Part shown: positions 31,468 through 43,369 of the stretch, one piece after another | Position numbering within the stretch: the first letter of the stretch is position 1 | Layout: every line of letters starts with the position of its first letter | NCBI GenBank assembly: GCA_037176705.1 | Contig: CM073890.1 | Location: forward strand, 93,424,591-93,488,590 | Direction of reading: 5' to 3' | Source of the DNA: Molossus alvarezi | Taxonomy: Eukaryota; Chordata; Mammalia; Chiroptera; Molossidae | DNA length: 64,000 nt | Translations under genes and position numbers: made by a program | The notes under the pieces: generated by a model | Database searches by the model: none | Told to the model about the DNA's origin: nothing | What the model saw: only the letters and a program-made list of their open reading frames with translations

Positions 31468-31865
31468 TGTCCACCCCTAACCCCCGGAACCTGTGACTGC
31501 CACTACACATGGCAAAAAGGACTCTGCAGATACATGAAGGATCCTGGGGTTAAAAAGCTTACCCTGGGTTATCTGGGTGAGTCTCATGCAGTCACAAGGG
31601 TTCTTATAGTCGGAGAAAGAGAGATCAGAAGATGGTGTGCGGCTGGCTTGGACCCTGGGGAAGGGGCTTTGCCTCAAGCCTGCAGGAGGGCTCTAGAAGC
31701 TGGAAGAGTCAGGAAGCAGATTTCTCCCCAGAGCCGCCAGAAGGAACAGAACCCTGCTGACACCTTGGCTTCAGGCACCCGAAACCCACTGTGGACTTCT
31801 CACCTCCGAAGCTGTACGATAATAAATCTGTGGTCATTCATTACGACAGCACTAGGTAACCAATA
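31468..31865 (+). mobile_element. MaLR LTR (MLT1-type)
   Basis: Plus-oriented: GTCCACCCCTAACCCCCGGA, ACATGGCAAAAAGGACTCTG, GGTTATCTGGGTGAGTCTCA, CGCCAGAAGGAACAGAACCC, AATAAATCTGTGGTCATTC and ACTAGGTAACCAATACA at the end. It contains the LTR's own AATAAA. Confidence 0.85.
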
Positions 31866-33225
31866 CACGTCTCCTTCTCCATCCCTCTGCTATTTAGTGT
31901 GTGATCTTCAAGAATATGCTTGAAAACTAATTTGCCACCCCTTGATTTCTACTTAATGAGATATAAAAATTAATAATTTTGAAAATTACAGTAAAAATAC
32001 CAAGTCCCTTTCATTCAGTAGCTAAAGCTGTAGATACCGAACCAGTTGGACTCCGTTGGATATAAAAACTAAACAACTTAATTTTTCTCTCATCACCAAC
32101 CTCTTAAGCTCCCTTTGTTGAATTATTCTTCCACTTTTGACAGTGAAATGCTTTTCTGGTGACTTGCAGGGATTAATAAACCTCTTATTTTTAGGCAGGG
32201 GAAGTCCAGTCTAGTCTGGTCTCACCGCAAAGCTTATAGCTCTCATCTAATTTAGAGCTTTTCCCACCTGCGTTTGGGTCTAAATAAGACTCTGAACCGT
32301 GCAGACGCGCAGAGGGCGTGCTGGGGAGGAAGGTGGTCCGCTTCCTGACTAGTTTCCTGCCTGATTCTTCCACTCCTCCACCACTCCCTCTGCGGGCTCT
32401 GGCTCCTTCCAGGTGGGGACGCAAGGGGCAGATGGGACCGAGTTGGAGTGGGGCAGGTGTCCCACTGATAGCTCTTTACTCATGGAGGATTTGAGAGGTC
32501 TCCAACCACACAGTTCTCTACCAAGCTGTCCCAACCACTGGCTGCCTCCTAAGAGCTTTTCCCAAAGTTCCTTCACAACAGTGCACCCCTTAAAAAAGAC
32601 TACTTCCTGTTAAAAGAACCTCAAGGCATCTTCTTGGGTGGGTCTCTGTCACAGTGACACCTTCCACAGCCTCCATCTGGCCCACGATGAAGGCACCTCT
32701 TTGCTTTACTAAGCACTGCAGGTGCCCTCCGCCCTCACCCAGCCTCTTCACTCTCCCGTCCCAGCAGCTTCAGCCAGAGTCCCATCTTGGATTTTTCAGG
32801 CAAGTTTCAGTGTTATGAATACCATCCTAGTCCAACTCTACCACCGGGTTGTTTGTGGGATGTAACAGTAGCTGCCTATATGTAGAAGTAGGTGAGGATT
32901 GACTATCCCTTCACGACCCCTGAGTCTGTCTTTGCACAAAAGATTCATCTAAGGGAAACATCATGATATCGCAGAGGAAATAGTCAAATAGACTATAGGG
33001 TTGGATTCAAGCAACCAGATTGCTTGGAACCAGTTGGAAGCTATGAGACAATTTGGGGATCAAGCCTCTGGTGCCTTCTAGGGTACAGGCTACAGACCCC
33101 TAGATCTGTGTATGCTCACTTCATCCAAGTGTGAGGAGAGTCTCAAATATTTGGCCAATCCACAAAACTTGAATACTATTAATTTCACAAAGTAAAATCC
33201 CTTTTTTTTACCATTCATTTTGCTA
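31866..33225. other. Intergenic, nothing recognised
   Basis: The first 250 nt are AT-rich and the rest balanced. No gene or repeat is recognised. Confidence 0.5.
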
Positions 33226-33275
33226 ATTAGGGAAGCCTCTGGCCTTGCTCAAAGATAAAGATAACTATATATATA
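33226..33275. promoter_or_regulatory. Cluster of homeobox/GATA-like motifs
   Basis: GCTAATTAGG, TCAAAGATAAAGATAAC (two AGATAA sites) and a TATATA run lie within 50 nt in otherwise non-repetitive sequence. Enhancer function is only a guess. Confidence 0.2.
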
Positions 33276-35074
33276 TCCCGCAGTGGCCGCCTCTGGAGTG
33301 TGGGTAAGTGCATCGCTGAACCAACACACAGTACCGCCTGTTTTGAAGCATTTCAGATGACGTTACGGACCTCATTACAGTTGGCCTCCAGCCTCTACTT
33401 CCCCAAGTTCCTGGGGACACAGGTCAAGTTCTCCCCACATTCTGTCTCAGTCCTGTGAAGACGTGGGGCCAGTTTCCACAGCTTTTACCGGCCAGCAGGC
33501 AAGACGTGTGTCTCCTCCTGGGAGATATCCCACCTGGTCTTCGTGCTTCTCTGGAAGCTTCCTCCACCTGGCCTGAGGGGAAGGTTCACATTCTCAGCGT
33601 AGGGACAATGCATCACCAGTCTCCTCCCACACCCTGCGGCAGGTGATGGATGCAGGGTTCCTGGACTGGGTTTTATTGATCACTGCTTAGCAAGCTCTGT
33701 GTGGATGGTCTGGTTCCCTTCTTAGAATGTCTAGGGGCCCCCTAATGGCCCTAGTTCTTAGCGTTGAGGGATCAGCTGAAATTCTGTAGCAACGGGAAAG
33801 GCCCCCTTGTCACCCTGCTCCAGAGTGATGGGATTTGTCATGTTTCCATTTGCCTTTATCACCAAGGCCAAGTTTAATACCTGCCTGAGTCGCTTCTCCT
33901 CAGCCTAGATTTTTGCATCTCTGGCTCTGTCTTTCTGCCCCTCACCCTCACTCCCTCCCTGGAGCTCACCCTCTCCTCTCTTCTGCTGTCTCCCTGTGCA
34001 CCGGCTCTGTTCTGTTCTCTTCCCTGCTTTGATGATTCTGCCCACTTGCTTACCGCCGAGGCGGAGCTGTCTAGAAGTAAAAGAATTGTTTTTAAAAATT
34101 GTCAAGTTTCACTGTGGATAGTGACACGAGGCATGAGGAGAACACGAGTGTCCTTCCTGTGCGAAGTTACACCACCAGACGCACACAGATGGCATTTGTC
34201 TCGCTAGAAGTTACAGTGGTATTCTCTTTAATCAGGCGATGAAAGATAAATTACATGACATTGGAGACAGCTGACCACAAGTTCCACAGAAGTTGGAGAG
34301 ACATGGAAGGCAAATGTTGAAAGCAAAATCTTCTTATTTTCAAAAGAGACTAGTGTGGCTAAGGGAGCAGGAACGGGACCCAAGTGCCAAGGAATTTCGG
34401 TGCTGTGGAGACTGGCTCTATCAGAAAAAGGGAAATCGATACCCATGTCTGTGTCACATCACAGCTCCGGGCACAGTGAGGTGGTCGCCAGAAGGGACAG
34501 GGTGGCTCTATGGCCTGGGAGATTCAACTAAGACATCCTGAAGCATATCAATACAAGAGAAAGACACAGTTATGGGAAAAGCAGCAGAATAGTAGGAGCA
34601 GAGAAAGAGGAGAGTGACCATGGCGAGGGCCAGCTGTGCCCACCCTCAGTGCCCAACAGAGAGGCAGTTTCAGTGTCTGTGGGCCTGTGGCAGGGCTGCT
34701 CTGAGTGAGGAGATACAGGCGGGGCCTGTCGCCAAGGAGTCTGGATAACACGGGCTTGAGGAATTTCATATTTCTGGTTGATGGTTTCGTGATACCCATC
34801 GTGAAATATACAGATCGGGCCATCTAAGCCTGACGTCCTTCAACATTTGATAGAGACTGCTGACGAGGACCTGCATATCCTGGAGCTGGGAGAGGATAGG
34901 CTGATGGAGTCACAGCACACTACGGCTCTAGGGAGACTAGCACACTCGTGGGTCACTGCTCAGTGTGAACGAATCGATGAGCCCTCCAGGTCAGCCTCGG
35001 TCTTGGGGCTTTGTATTTAGGACCAGGGAACTCTCAGGGCATTGCATTCCCTTAGACGCTAAGGCTTAGAGCAA
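33276..35074. other. Intergenic, nothing recognised
   Basis: Single-copy-looking sequence with no gene or repeat that I can name. Confidence 0.5.
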
Positions 35075-35335
35075 TGGTTCTTAGACTTTCGTGGACATCA
35101 GGTCACCCAGAGGACTTGTTTTGCTGAGCTGTTCTCCCCACGTATCTGATTCAGGAGGTCCGTATGAGCAAACTCTGTGCTTATACTGAGCTGCAGTCCA
35201 GAGACCACACTTTCAGAACCACCAAGAGTCCCTTGCCCTCATGCCTAGGCTACTCCCCAAACCCACTGAATCAGAATCTCTAGGGGTGGGACACAGGCAT
35301 CAATAATTTTCAAAAACTCCCTGGAAGGTTCTAAA
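35075..35335. mobile_element. hAT-Charlie-type DNA transposon relics
   Basis: CAATGGTTCTTAGACTTTCG and a partly complementary later CTGAATCAGAATCTCTAGGG with CAATAATTTTCAAAAACTCC follow the order of non-autonomous hAT elements. There may be two copies. Confidence 0.55.
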
Positions 35336-35454
35336 GATGACCCCACCATTAGGTCTACCATTCTATGTGAATGATTTCCAAGCGATAGACATATAAAACA
35401 CAAGAAAGCAGCATTTCCTGTCCTGCAATAAAATAACACTGGAGCATAACAAGA

Positions 35455-35645
35455 ATGATAGTTACCACGTGTTGAACGCTGATGTTGGGCCAGGATGAAC
35501 TAATTTACTCCTTACAACTATCCCCATTTTATAAATGTACGAAACAGGCACCCAGTGAAGTTAAGTAATTTGTCCAAAGTCATGTACCTAGTGACAGGGC
35601 TGGGTTCTGAACCCAGGCGCCCTGGTCTCAGAGTCTCTGCGTGAG
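35455..35645 (-). repeat. MIR
   Basis: TCCCCATTTTATAAATGTAC, GTTAAGTAATTTGTCCAAAG, CTGAACCCAGGCGCCCTGGT, in reverse-complement MIR order. Confidence 0.85.
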
Positions 35646-35804
35646 GCCTACAGGACGGGGCCCTGTGTGCTTAGTCTGTGGGAGACTATTAACAGCTTTG
35701 CTCTCTGTGAGCAGTATTTATAATGGACAAGGAATGAGTCCTACCATCTACCAAACTGGGTTAGAATCCAAAATTCACCATTTAATAGTGATGTACCTAT
35801 TAAA

Positions 35805-36310
35805 AATTTTTTTAATTAATTTATTTTTCTTATAGATGTTTCTCCTCCCCCCCCCATTGACACCCTCCTCCCCATCCACCACCACCCCCAGCCCCAGCCC
35901 CCACATTATTGTCTATGTCCATTGGTTGTGCATACATACATATAAGTTCTGTGGTTTATCTCTTCTATCCCCCTCCCCTTCTGAGGTTTGTCAGTCTGTA
36001 CCCTACTTCTATGTCTCCGGGTCTAGTTTGTTTATCAGTTTGTTTTGTTCGTTTTATTCCAGAAATAAATGAGATCATGTGGTATTTGTCTTTCTCTGGT
36101 TAGCTTGTTTTGCTTAGGATAATATTCTCCAGATCCCTCCATGTCATATCAAAGGATAAGAGATCTTTCTTTCTTACAGCTGCATAGTACTCCATTGTGT
36201 ATATGTACCACAGCTTTTTTATCCACTCGTCTGCTGATGGACACTTGGGCTGTTTCCAGATCATAACAGAACATTACAATCATTTACGATTGTAAATAGG
36301 GCTGAACAGC
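35805..36310 (-). mobile_element. L1 3' end, 5'-truncated
   Basis: Read on the minus strand, the end of ORF2 (TCATTCTCAGC-like homology is lost) and a 3' UTR with AGACAAATACCACATGATCT are followed by a C/G-rich tract and an A-tail at the left. The right end contains a small inverted repeat (TTACAATC/GATTGTAA, 36274-36295). GTGATGTACC and GCGATGTAAC flank it as an imperfect target duplication. Confidence 0.8.
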
Positions 36311-36314
36311 GATG

Positions 36315-36475
36315 TAACTTAAGCAGGTGCTTTAGCTCTTCGAGGCTGTTTTCTCATCTGGAAGATGGGTACGAATGTGCCTGCCTCAGGCGCCTGCTGG
36401 GAAGGCTTAAAAAAGTTAGGCAAGTACTTGGTCCGGTGCCTGACACAAGGCTGGGTTTCAAGAAATGTTCACTGA
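36315..36475 (+). repeat. MIR
   Basis: TTTTCTCATCTGGAAGATGG, GTGCCTGACACAAGGCTGGG, TTTCAAGAAATGTTCACTGA. Confidence 0.75.
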
Positions 36476-37396
36476 CTTCCCTTCTCCCTCCGCCTTTCCT
36501 CCCAGGGTCCTCGGAACCCAAAACGTTTCTTCCAGTTGCCTCTTGAGTGACTTTGCAAACGCTATTTTCCGCACAATTGGCAGACACCTTTGACTGAACA
36601 AATACATTCTGGGGAAATGAGAAGGTTTTCCTGCTGCATGGAAGGAAGCACAGATGTTAGGCTTTGGCGAACAATGAGTTGAACACGCCCCACATTTGAA
36701 ATTGAGGAAATCTGTGCTATTCCTTGAGGGAATAGAAGGATTCACAGCTGTGGTGTCCCGGCGTATCCCAGGGCAGCTGCAGCGCACCGACGGCCTGGGT
36801 GCTGGGTGGGGCGCCCACAGCTGCAAGTCAGTTGTTACTAATGAAAAATGTGCTGAAGCCCGTGACTCACACGCACAGTGTGCATCGGACTGGACGTGCT
36901 TTCTCGAGGGGAGAGGGGGCAGGGCCTCGCCCTCCGCGATCGTACACCGTTCTCGGGTGGGCCTTCGGGAGTCTTGCAAGTGAAAGTCACCCCCAACTAA
37001 AAATGACGGCGTACGCTGTTTAAGACATTTTTAGGAAATCCAGAACAACTAATTTTTATATCCACTCACTTCTGGGAAGTTTTGAGGGGATCATAAAAGA
37101 AGATATGGGTACTGGGTACCTTAAGCACAAATGGAATCTATAACTCAGAGCAATACAAATTCTGGTCGTGGTGGGCGAACAAGGGATATAGAAAGCGAAC
37201 TAATCCAGAAAACCCAAGCTGAAAGGGGTCCTTGACACTGAGCGGGAAATAAAACTCTGAGTCTCCTGGCAGTGAAGGCAAAAAAAAACTATACAATGCA
37301 TTCTGTGCCTTTCATTTTTTCATTGATTAAAAGGGGGGGGGGGGCATAGCCAAACTTCATCCTAGCACTGAAGTCCAGGTGGAAATTATCTATAAG
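36476..37396. other. Intergenic, small CpG cluster and G-run
   Basis: CpGs cluster at about 36750-36990 around GGCGCCCACAGCTGC and CCGCGATCGTACACCG. A run of 12 G lies at 37333-37344. No gene is recognised. Confidence 0.5.
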
Positions 37397-37778
37397 GTTT
37401 TTGGTGTTTTTTTTTGTTTTTTTTTTATCCTCACCCGAGGACATTTTTCGATATTTTGTTCAGATAGAGTGTGAGGGAGAGAGAGAGAAACATTGACATG
37501 AAAGGGACACATCAAGTGGTTGCCACCCGCATGACCCAACCAGGGCCAGGAACAAACTGCAACCGAGGTACGTGCCCTTAGTGGGAACCAAACCCGGGTC
37601 TCTCTGGATCGCAGGCCAACGCTCTAACCACTGAGCAAACCGGCCAGGGCTAAAATAAATATATATGTGTATTTTTGGTACGTGCCCTTAGCAGGAACCA
37701 AACCCCGACTCCCTGGTCCACAGGCCGACGCTCCAACTACTGAGCCAAACCGGCCAGGGAGGTTTTTTGGTGTTTTTT
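37397..37778 (-). mobile_element. VES SINE heterodimer in one target-site duplication
   Basis: On the minus strand a head-only unit (37759 down to 37678) is followed by an A/T-rich linker and a complete type B SINE (37650 down to 37427). Near-identical GGTTTTTGGTGTTTTTT and GGTTTTTTGGTGTTTTTT flank the whole at 37397-37413 and 37761-37778, with none obvious between the units. The head unit ends GGGCACGTACC followed by A's. Confidence 0.75.
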
Positions 37779-39700
37779 AAAAATATTAAACAACATAATT
37801 AATGTCTATGGCGGTTTTACAGAGAATGTAAAGTTGTTCTTCACCTGATCATTTCTTAACATGACACAGGATAAATGATCTGAGAAAACGTCTCTGTTGA
37901 GTATCAGAGTAATCTTATCCAGAAGAGAATGTTGTGATCAGAGAAGGAAAAGTTTCGTACCTTGCATATTAACATCGCTGACTGTTTTGGCAACATCTAA
38001 CTGCCTCCCCCCACTCCCTTAAATGCAAAGAGAAACATTATTTGAGAGCCTTATTTAATAACTCTTTAATAGGAGCACGTTTATCACTGAACAATCTGCT
38101 GTGTATGCAGGACATCTGAAATGCAGCCTGTGGAAGGGAAGAGAAATACAATTTTGGGCTTCTATTTGGATAAAAGGTGTTGAGGTGGAAAGTATTTGTG
38201 AAAAGTCCAAGGAGATTTTCACATCTAGAAAAACAAAACCTCAATTGTCGAGTAAGTTCTATTTTGAACAAAAACTGGAGTGTTTCTGAAGTTAACAACA
38301 GCAAAAAGGGAGCCTGTTTTGAATTAAAAAGAAGCAGGGTGAGACAGAAGTTAAGAACAGAAGAATCACCATAGTTTTCCTAAATTTATCATCATCACTA
38401 AATGTACTGGCTTCTTAAGGGTAAAGACAGTTTTCAGGTGGTCAAAATTTACTAGCTAGTCACTGAATTTATTCACCCTTCATTATTAAACTTGGCCCAA
38501 ATAAGCTTTAGAAACTTCAGAGTCAAGGGCAGAACCTGGGGTTCAGCCCAAGTCACCTGCACCCCGAGCGACTCCAGAACCTCCTGTCTTCCAGAATGAG
38601 CAGCCTCTAACCCACCCGCAGCCTGGAGCCCCCCTGCAATCTTCGGATGCTGCTCACATCGTCGAGCTAACACTGTTTGCAAAAGTCCAAGGTTCAATAT
38701 GTAAGAAAGACTGGGAACACCGAACACTCGCGCTCAGGGCACAGGCTCCCCAAGCAAAGCCAAGGCCCACCGGCCCCACTGGGGCTGTAGTGAGATAAGA
38801 GGCACTGAGGCCCCCCTGCCTCACCAATGGCCAAGGCTGCACCAGGGTGGGGAGACCCTCTGGGACCCGGGGGGTGGGAGGGCCTTGGTGGTGGACACGG
38901 AGCCCTGTCCAGCACAGAGCAGACTGCAGACAAGGGAATGTGTCCCTGAGAGAACCTGCCATACGTGCTGTGGCCCCAGGCTGCTAAACACATACATGAT
39001 CTGGTTCCAGGTTGCAGGTTCCTACACGTGTGGTCTGTCCCCTGCGTGGACAGTCTGCTAACCCTGAACATACCCGGCCAGCCGGGGCACCACCTTGTCC
39101 GAAGCTCCCACTCTCAGTCTTGCTGGGGCAGTGGCAGGACAGAAAGGGGCTTTGGGCCTCGGTCAGCTCAGCTGCAGCCATCACACCGAGTCAGTCACTC
39201 CGCCTTCCCAGGCTCATTCCTGTCCTGTGAAATGGACGACAGGGACCTAAGCTTCCTGCGCACCCGGGTTGTGAGGACCCTGCGAGGCAACAAATGTGAA
39301 AATACTTTGAAAATGGCAACCTTGCTTGCCATAAATTAACTCACTGGGGAATCTCCTTTCCTTCTTGATGCCTTCCTAGATCAGAGTTGATTTTGACCAT
39401 TGGGTTTTCTTAGTTTATTTTAAATTTATCTTTGCTTCCCACACCTAAAAGAAGCACTTGACCTGTGGTTTCATATTTCTCCTCTGCTGTTTATAAGTTC
39501 TGTCTGCTCAGGCTCGGAGGTCCAGGGCCAGATATAAAGTTTCTCTGGATGGGGCCTGCTTCAGAACTACTTTTATATTCTGTTCTTCAAAGATTTAGAA
39601 TTGAATTGATGGTAAAAATAATTTTAGGTATTTTAACCTTTGCATAATAATATTTTTTCTATGTATAAAAAATAAGGACATAGTTGAGATTACTCAACTC
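37779..39700. other. Intergenic, nothing recognised
   Basis: AT-rich to about 38.5 kb, GC-rich to 39.3 kb, then AT-rich again. Overlapping chance frames at 38.65-39.3 kb give no recognisable product. Confidence 0.5.
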
Positions 39701-39719
39701 AATGTAATTTAACTCATAG

Positions 39720-40018
39720 ACTAACTCTATGTAATTTTGTACCCTATATATTTTTTTAGTATTTTAACACATGTTACTATTTTTCCACAGCATTTAAAAA
39801 TGTATGTGAATATCATTTGTAATGGCCATTTCTCCATTTAGTAGGCCATACTATATTTTACTAAATCATTCCCCTACTGTTAGACGTAAGAGTGGTTTCT
39901 CATTTTCTGCTGCAATAAATAATACTGCAATGAACTTCTCTTTTCATACAGATTTTTCTACTTTCTGTTTGCTTCCTTAGAATAAATTTCTGTAAGAAGA
40001 CTTCTGGGTCAAAGGTTA
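39720..40018. mobile_element. Old L1M-type fragment (left half of an interrupted copy)
   Basis: TGCTGCAATAAATAATACTG, CAATGAACTTCTCTTTTCAT and CTTCTGGGTCAAAGGTTATA are standard old L1 phrases. The text resumes after the insert at 40729 (AAAAGACTTTTTGAG). Confidence 0.65.
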
Positions 40019-40728
40019 TAAACATTTTCTTTTTTGTTTGTTTTCCATAACATTCTTATTTCAATAATTTTACTTTTCATCTCCAGAGTTGCTATTAGGT
40101 TCCTTTTTATAATTAATCTTTTATGATATTTTCATTTTATCCATACACCATTTTCCTTATTCCTATAGTTCTTTGTTCATGTTATCATTTAGTTCTTTAT
40201 GCATATTTGAGTTATTTTATTTTATTTATTTATTCATTTATTTTTGATTAATTTATTTTTGTTACAGATGTTTCTCCTTTTTTCCCCATTGACACCTTCC
40301 TCCCCATCCCCCCCACCACGTCCCCAGCTTTGTTGTCCATGTCCATCGGTTATGTGTACATGCATATAAGTTCTGTGGTTTATCTCTTCCCACCCCCCAC
40401 CCCCTCTTCTGAGGGTTGTCAGTCTGTACCCTACTTCCACATCTCTGGGTCTACCCTGTTCTTCAGACTATTATGTTCATTATATCCCACAAATAAGTGA
40501 GATCATGTGACATTTGTCTTTCTCTGCTTGGCCTGTTTTGCTTAGGATAATACTCTCCAGGTCCCTCCGTGTCTCTCAAAGGATAAGAGATCTTTCTTTC
40601 TTACAGCTGCAAAAATATGGACGCTTCACGATGTGCGTGTCATCCTTGTGCAGGGCCCACGCTAATCTTCTCTGCATCCTTCCAATTTTAGTACATGTGC
40701 CGCTGAAGCCAGCGCTGTAAACATTTTC
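40019..40728 (-). mobile_element. U6-L1 chimeric retrotransposon insertion
   Basis: TAAACATTTTC flanks the insert at 40019-40029 and 40718-40728. Read on the minus strand, the insert is a U6 snRNA sequence (40717-40611), then an L1 3' end (40610 to about 40242) with an A-rich tail, then about 170 nt of other sequence, then a second A-rich tail (40044-40030). The flanks join into one uninterrupted old L1 phrase when the insert is removed. Template switching from L1 RNA to U6 RNA during target-primed reverse transcription is the known route to such chimeras. Carriage of the extra segment as a 3' transduction is inference. Confidence 0.75.
40611..40717 (-). pseudogene. U6 snRNA retropseudogene
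   Basis: On the minus strand the copy runs from GCGCTGGCTTCAGCGGCACA through TACTAAAATTGGAAGGATGC and AGAAGATTAGCGTGGGCCCT to a final CCATATTTTT. It spans the full U6 length with scattered substitutions and small deletions. No Pol III upstream elements (PSE, TATA) lie before it, because the 5' side is the target-site duplication. It is not expected to be functional. Confidence 0.92.
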
Positions 40729-41147
40729 AAAAGACTTTTTGAGGTGAGGATATAGAGGGTAGCACTGAAACAGGTTGGAGCAATAAGGATTTCTCCAAAC
40801 AACTATGATTGACCTGAAAAGATGACAGAAAAGGAGGAGAATGGCATGGGGAAACTTCTAGAGCTTTAGGGCCTTGTTCTGAATATATATACATATATAT
40901 ATATACACATACATGTGTATTCATATATATACACCTATATTAATTTTCATAAATATGTGAAATAATTGTATGCTTTAGAGTCTCACCCCTGAAAGTGTCT
41001 GGTAGTGGGGGTGACAACCATGAATTCCAAAAGCAAATCGCAGCTTCTCAGTAGCAACTGGCCCCACCACTGTCCTCACGGTTCTGGTGACTGCAGAAGT
41101 AGAAAGGGTCTTAGGGAGGAAGAAACTGACGCTTAGCTCTCCTAGGA
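40729..41147. other. Intergenic; AT-repeat tract
   Basis: The first bases continue the old L1. An alternating TA/CA tract lies at 40879-40935. Otherwise nothing is recognised. Confidence 0.5.
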
Positions 41148-41310
41148 CAGTGGTTCTTAACCCTGGTTGAGCATTATACTCACCTTGGGAGATTTTTTAA
41201 AATCCAGGGTCTACCCCCAGATATTCTCATTTCACTGGTCTGAGGGGGGCCCCAGGTTTCAGTGTGCTACAAAAGTCCCACAGGTGGTACTGGCATGACC
41301 TAGGATCGGG
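41148..41310. mobile_element. hAT-Charlie-type relic
   Basis: CAGTGGTTCTTAACCCTGGT, TTAAAATCCAGGGTCTACCC and TTTCACTGGTCTGAGGGGGG are typical of these non-autonomous elements. Confidence 0.65.
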
Positions 41311-41321
41311 AAGTTCTGGTA

Positions 41322-41530
41322 TAGCAAGAAAAGCATGGGCTTTAGAATCACTGATGTCTGGGTCAAATCCCACCTTTGCCATTTATTAGTTGTGTGATTC
41401 TGAGTAAATTAATGACTTATCTCCTCCTGTACATCATAAGATTGTCATGAGGATTAAATGAAATTACATATGCAAAGTGTATTTTGAGGTTCCTGGCACA
41501 GGGTTGGCATTCAAAAATGCTGGGCTTTTT
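41322..41530 (+). repeat. MIR
   Basis: Very clear MIR: GAAAAGCATGGGCTTTAGAA, TTATTAGTTGTGTGATTCTG, TGTCATGAGGATTAAATGAA, TTCCTGGCACAGGGTTGGCA. Confidence 0.9.
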
Positions 41531-42044
41531 AGTAGGCACCTAAGGTCCCATAGCTAGTTAGTGGCAGAATTAGTGGCCTGTCAGAACAACGCTGTGCACC
41601 CAGTAGGGACTCAGAGAATGCTTCATGGAATTCTTTTTATAGGATGATCTTTGAACATGAATATGCATGTAACCGAGAAGTTCAAGTTCCATGTTGAGTT
41701 GTTATTAGAACAATAAGGAAGAGATTTATCTCATTTGCTAGGCATTAATTTGCATCTTACTTTTAGTTCTTTAGCTACAAAGGAACGCATATTTACTCTG
41801 ATAAAACAATTGATGATGACTGAACCCCTGCTAGAAAAAAAGTTGTACTTTTTTGATTACATAAATGTATGAGCATGTTTATGTAACTTGTGTAACTAAG
41901 GCTATACCAGTTAAAAATGTCCTTTCAAAAAAATTGATAAGAAAATTGTAAGTAAGGCCCCTTAAGCAATGGGCTAATACCACTTCACATTTTTCACTAA
42001 CTTTAGCCTACAGGTCTTTAGCGTAATATTTTCTGTCTCCATTC
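41531..42044. other. Intergenic, nothing recognised
   Basis: The start may continue a MIR/L2 relic; otherwise unassigned. Confidence 0.5.
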
Positions 42045-42084
42045 TGGATGGATGGATAAATAAATAGATAGATGATAGGTAGAT

Positions 42085-42135
<51 letters not shown>

Positions 42136-42146
42136 GATAGATAGAG
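42045..42146. repeat. (GATA)n microsatellite
   Basis: About 20 GATA/GATG-type units with a long pure run, which makes it a likely length-polymorphic locus. Confidence 0.95.
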
Positions 42147-42334
42147 CTGGATTTTATTTTAAGAAACATGGGATTGAGGCCTACCTGGCTCTGTCATTCA
42201 CGATGTGTAAACCTTGGGTGTCATTTTTTCTTTGCTGTTTTGCCTTCTCACAAGTAAAATGAGGGTGTTCATGCCATGATCTGGCTTTCCCACAAAGTGA
42301 GTCTAGAATTGTGATGCTGATCAGTAGGACACAG

Positions 42335-42425
42335 TTATTAAATATTTATTAAGCACCTGCTGTGTGCCCAGCACTGTAGTAGGAAGCTCTGTGGGAATTA
42401 CGTAGTCCTGGGCCTTGATGGGGAG
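42335..42425 (+). repeat. L2-like 3' end
   Basis: TTAAATATTTATTAAGCACC, TGCTGTGTGCCCAGCACTGT. Confidence 0.65.
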
Positions 42426-43369
42426 TAATTTGGGAGTCTAGGTAGAAGAGAAAAATCCCACATATGAGGAACAACTTAGGGACCAATTTCTGCCTAAGAG
42501 TTGTGATAAGTCCAGCCCAAGTGACTCATGCAAGAAATAAATGGGAACATTTAACAGATGACAATCATGGAGACATGGAAAAGGAGTTGAAATTCAATTT
42601 CCTGCCTCTTGGCGCTTTATTTTGCTACAGTCTCTGACACAAAGTCCTGTGTAGTAATAACCTGAAACAAAGCTGTTTGAAGCTAGTTGGAGCCAGGCAT
42701 TTTCCTAACAGCACATTCTAACCCTTTGTCCACGTTCTACATCCCTATTACTTTGCCCGGTTTCCAGCAGCTTCTGCACGCCCCGGGCTTAGCCCGCCCC
42801 CTGCAGACCCTGTGTGCCTCACACAGCTCTCCACAGAGCCCATACTGTGCAGAGAACACACAAAGGGGCACAGTATGTAAATGGCCGTGTAGGAAGTGTG
42901 GCAGCAGGAATGTTTGAGCTGTGCCATCTCACAGATGGCCACTGGGGGGGCAAGTCCTGAGATGTGAGTCACCACCCTTGGCAGGGCTGAGCAGCTGATG
43001 AGACTGGTGGGCATTTTTGTCTGACCCCATTCTGAGCAACTCCCCAAGTACTTCAATTACCCATCTGTAACAGTCTCTTCCAGCAGCCAGGAAAAGACAA
43101 CAGTGGCGGCCTATATATCGAACCTCAAAAGTAAAGCTGTCTGGATTATGAAGATAGAAGAGGAAGTTTGAGAGACTCACAGTGAAAGGGTTTAACAAGA
43201 GCTGCCTGTGCAAGTGTTGATTCGGGGACTCTCGGAGCATTGGAAATGATTTCCTTAACAACGGAAGGAAAATTGACCCGGGGCACGAGTATTTTATTCA
43301 TTTTTCAGATGAGTACAGCAGCATTGCCAAGAGAAAGAGAAAGTCTGCTGTAGCCCAGGGTTTTAGGTC
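42426..43369. other. Intergenic, nothing recognised
   Basis: No gene and no repeat that I can name. Confidence 0.5.

Noticed and set aside
31312..31923. 203-codon plus-strand open frame
   Set aside because: More than half of it lies inside an MLT1-type LTR.
40611..40717. Functional U6 snRNA gene
   Set aside because: Substitutions and deletions occur within conserved U6 positions, no PSE or TATA element lies upstream, and the 5' end abuts a target-site duplication.
42045..42146. Functional GATA-factor binding array
   Set aside because: A pure tetranucleotide microsatellite explains it; there is no sign of selection visible in the sequence.
42934..42953. CTCF motif at GGCCACTGGGGGGGCAAG
   Set aside because: Spacing is off by one base relative to the core, and the key A is missing.
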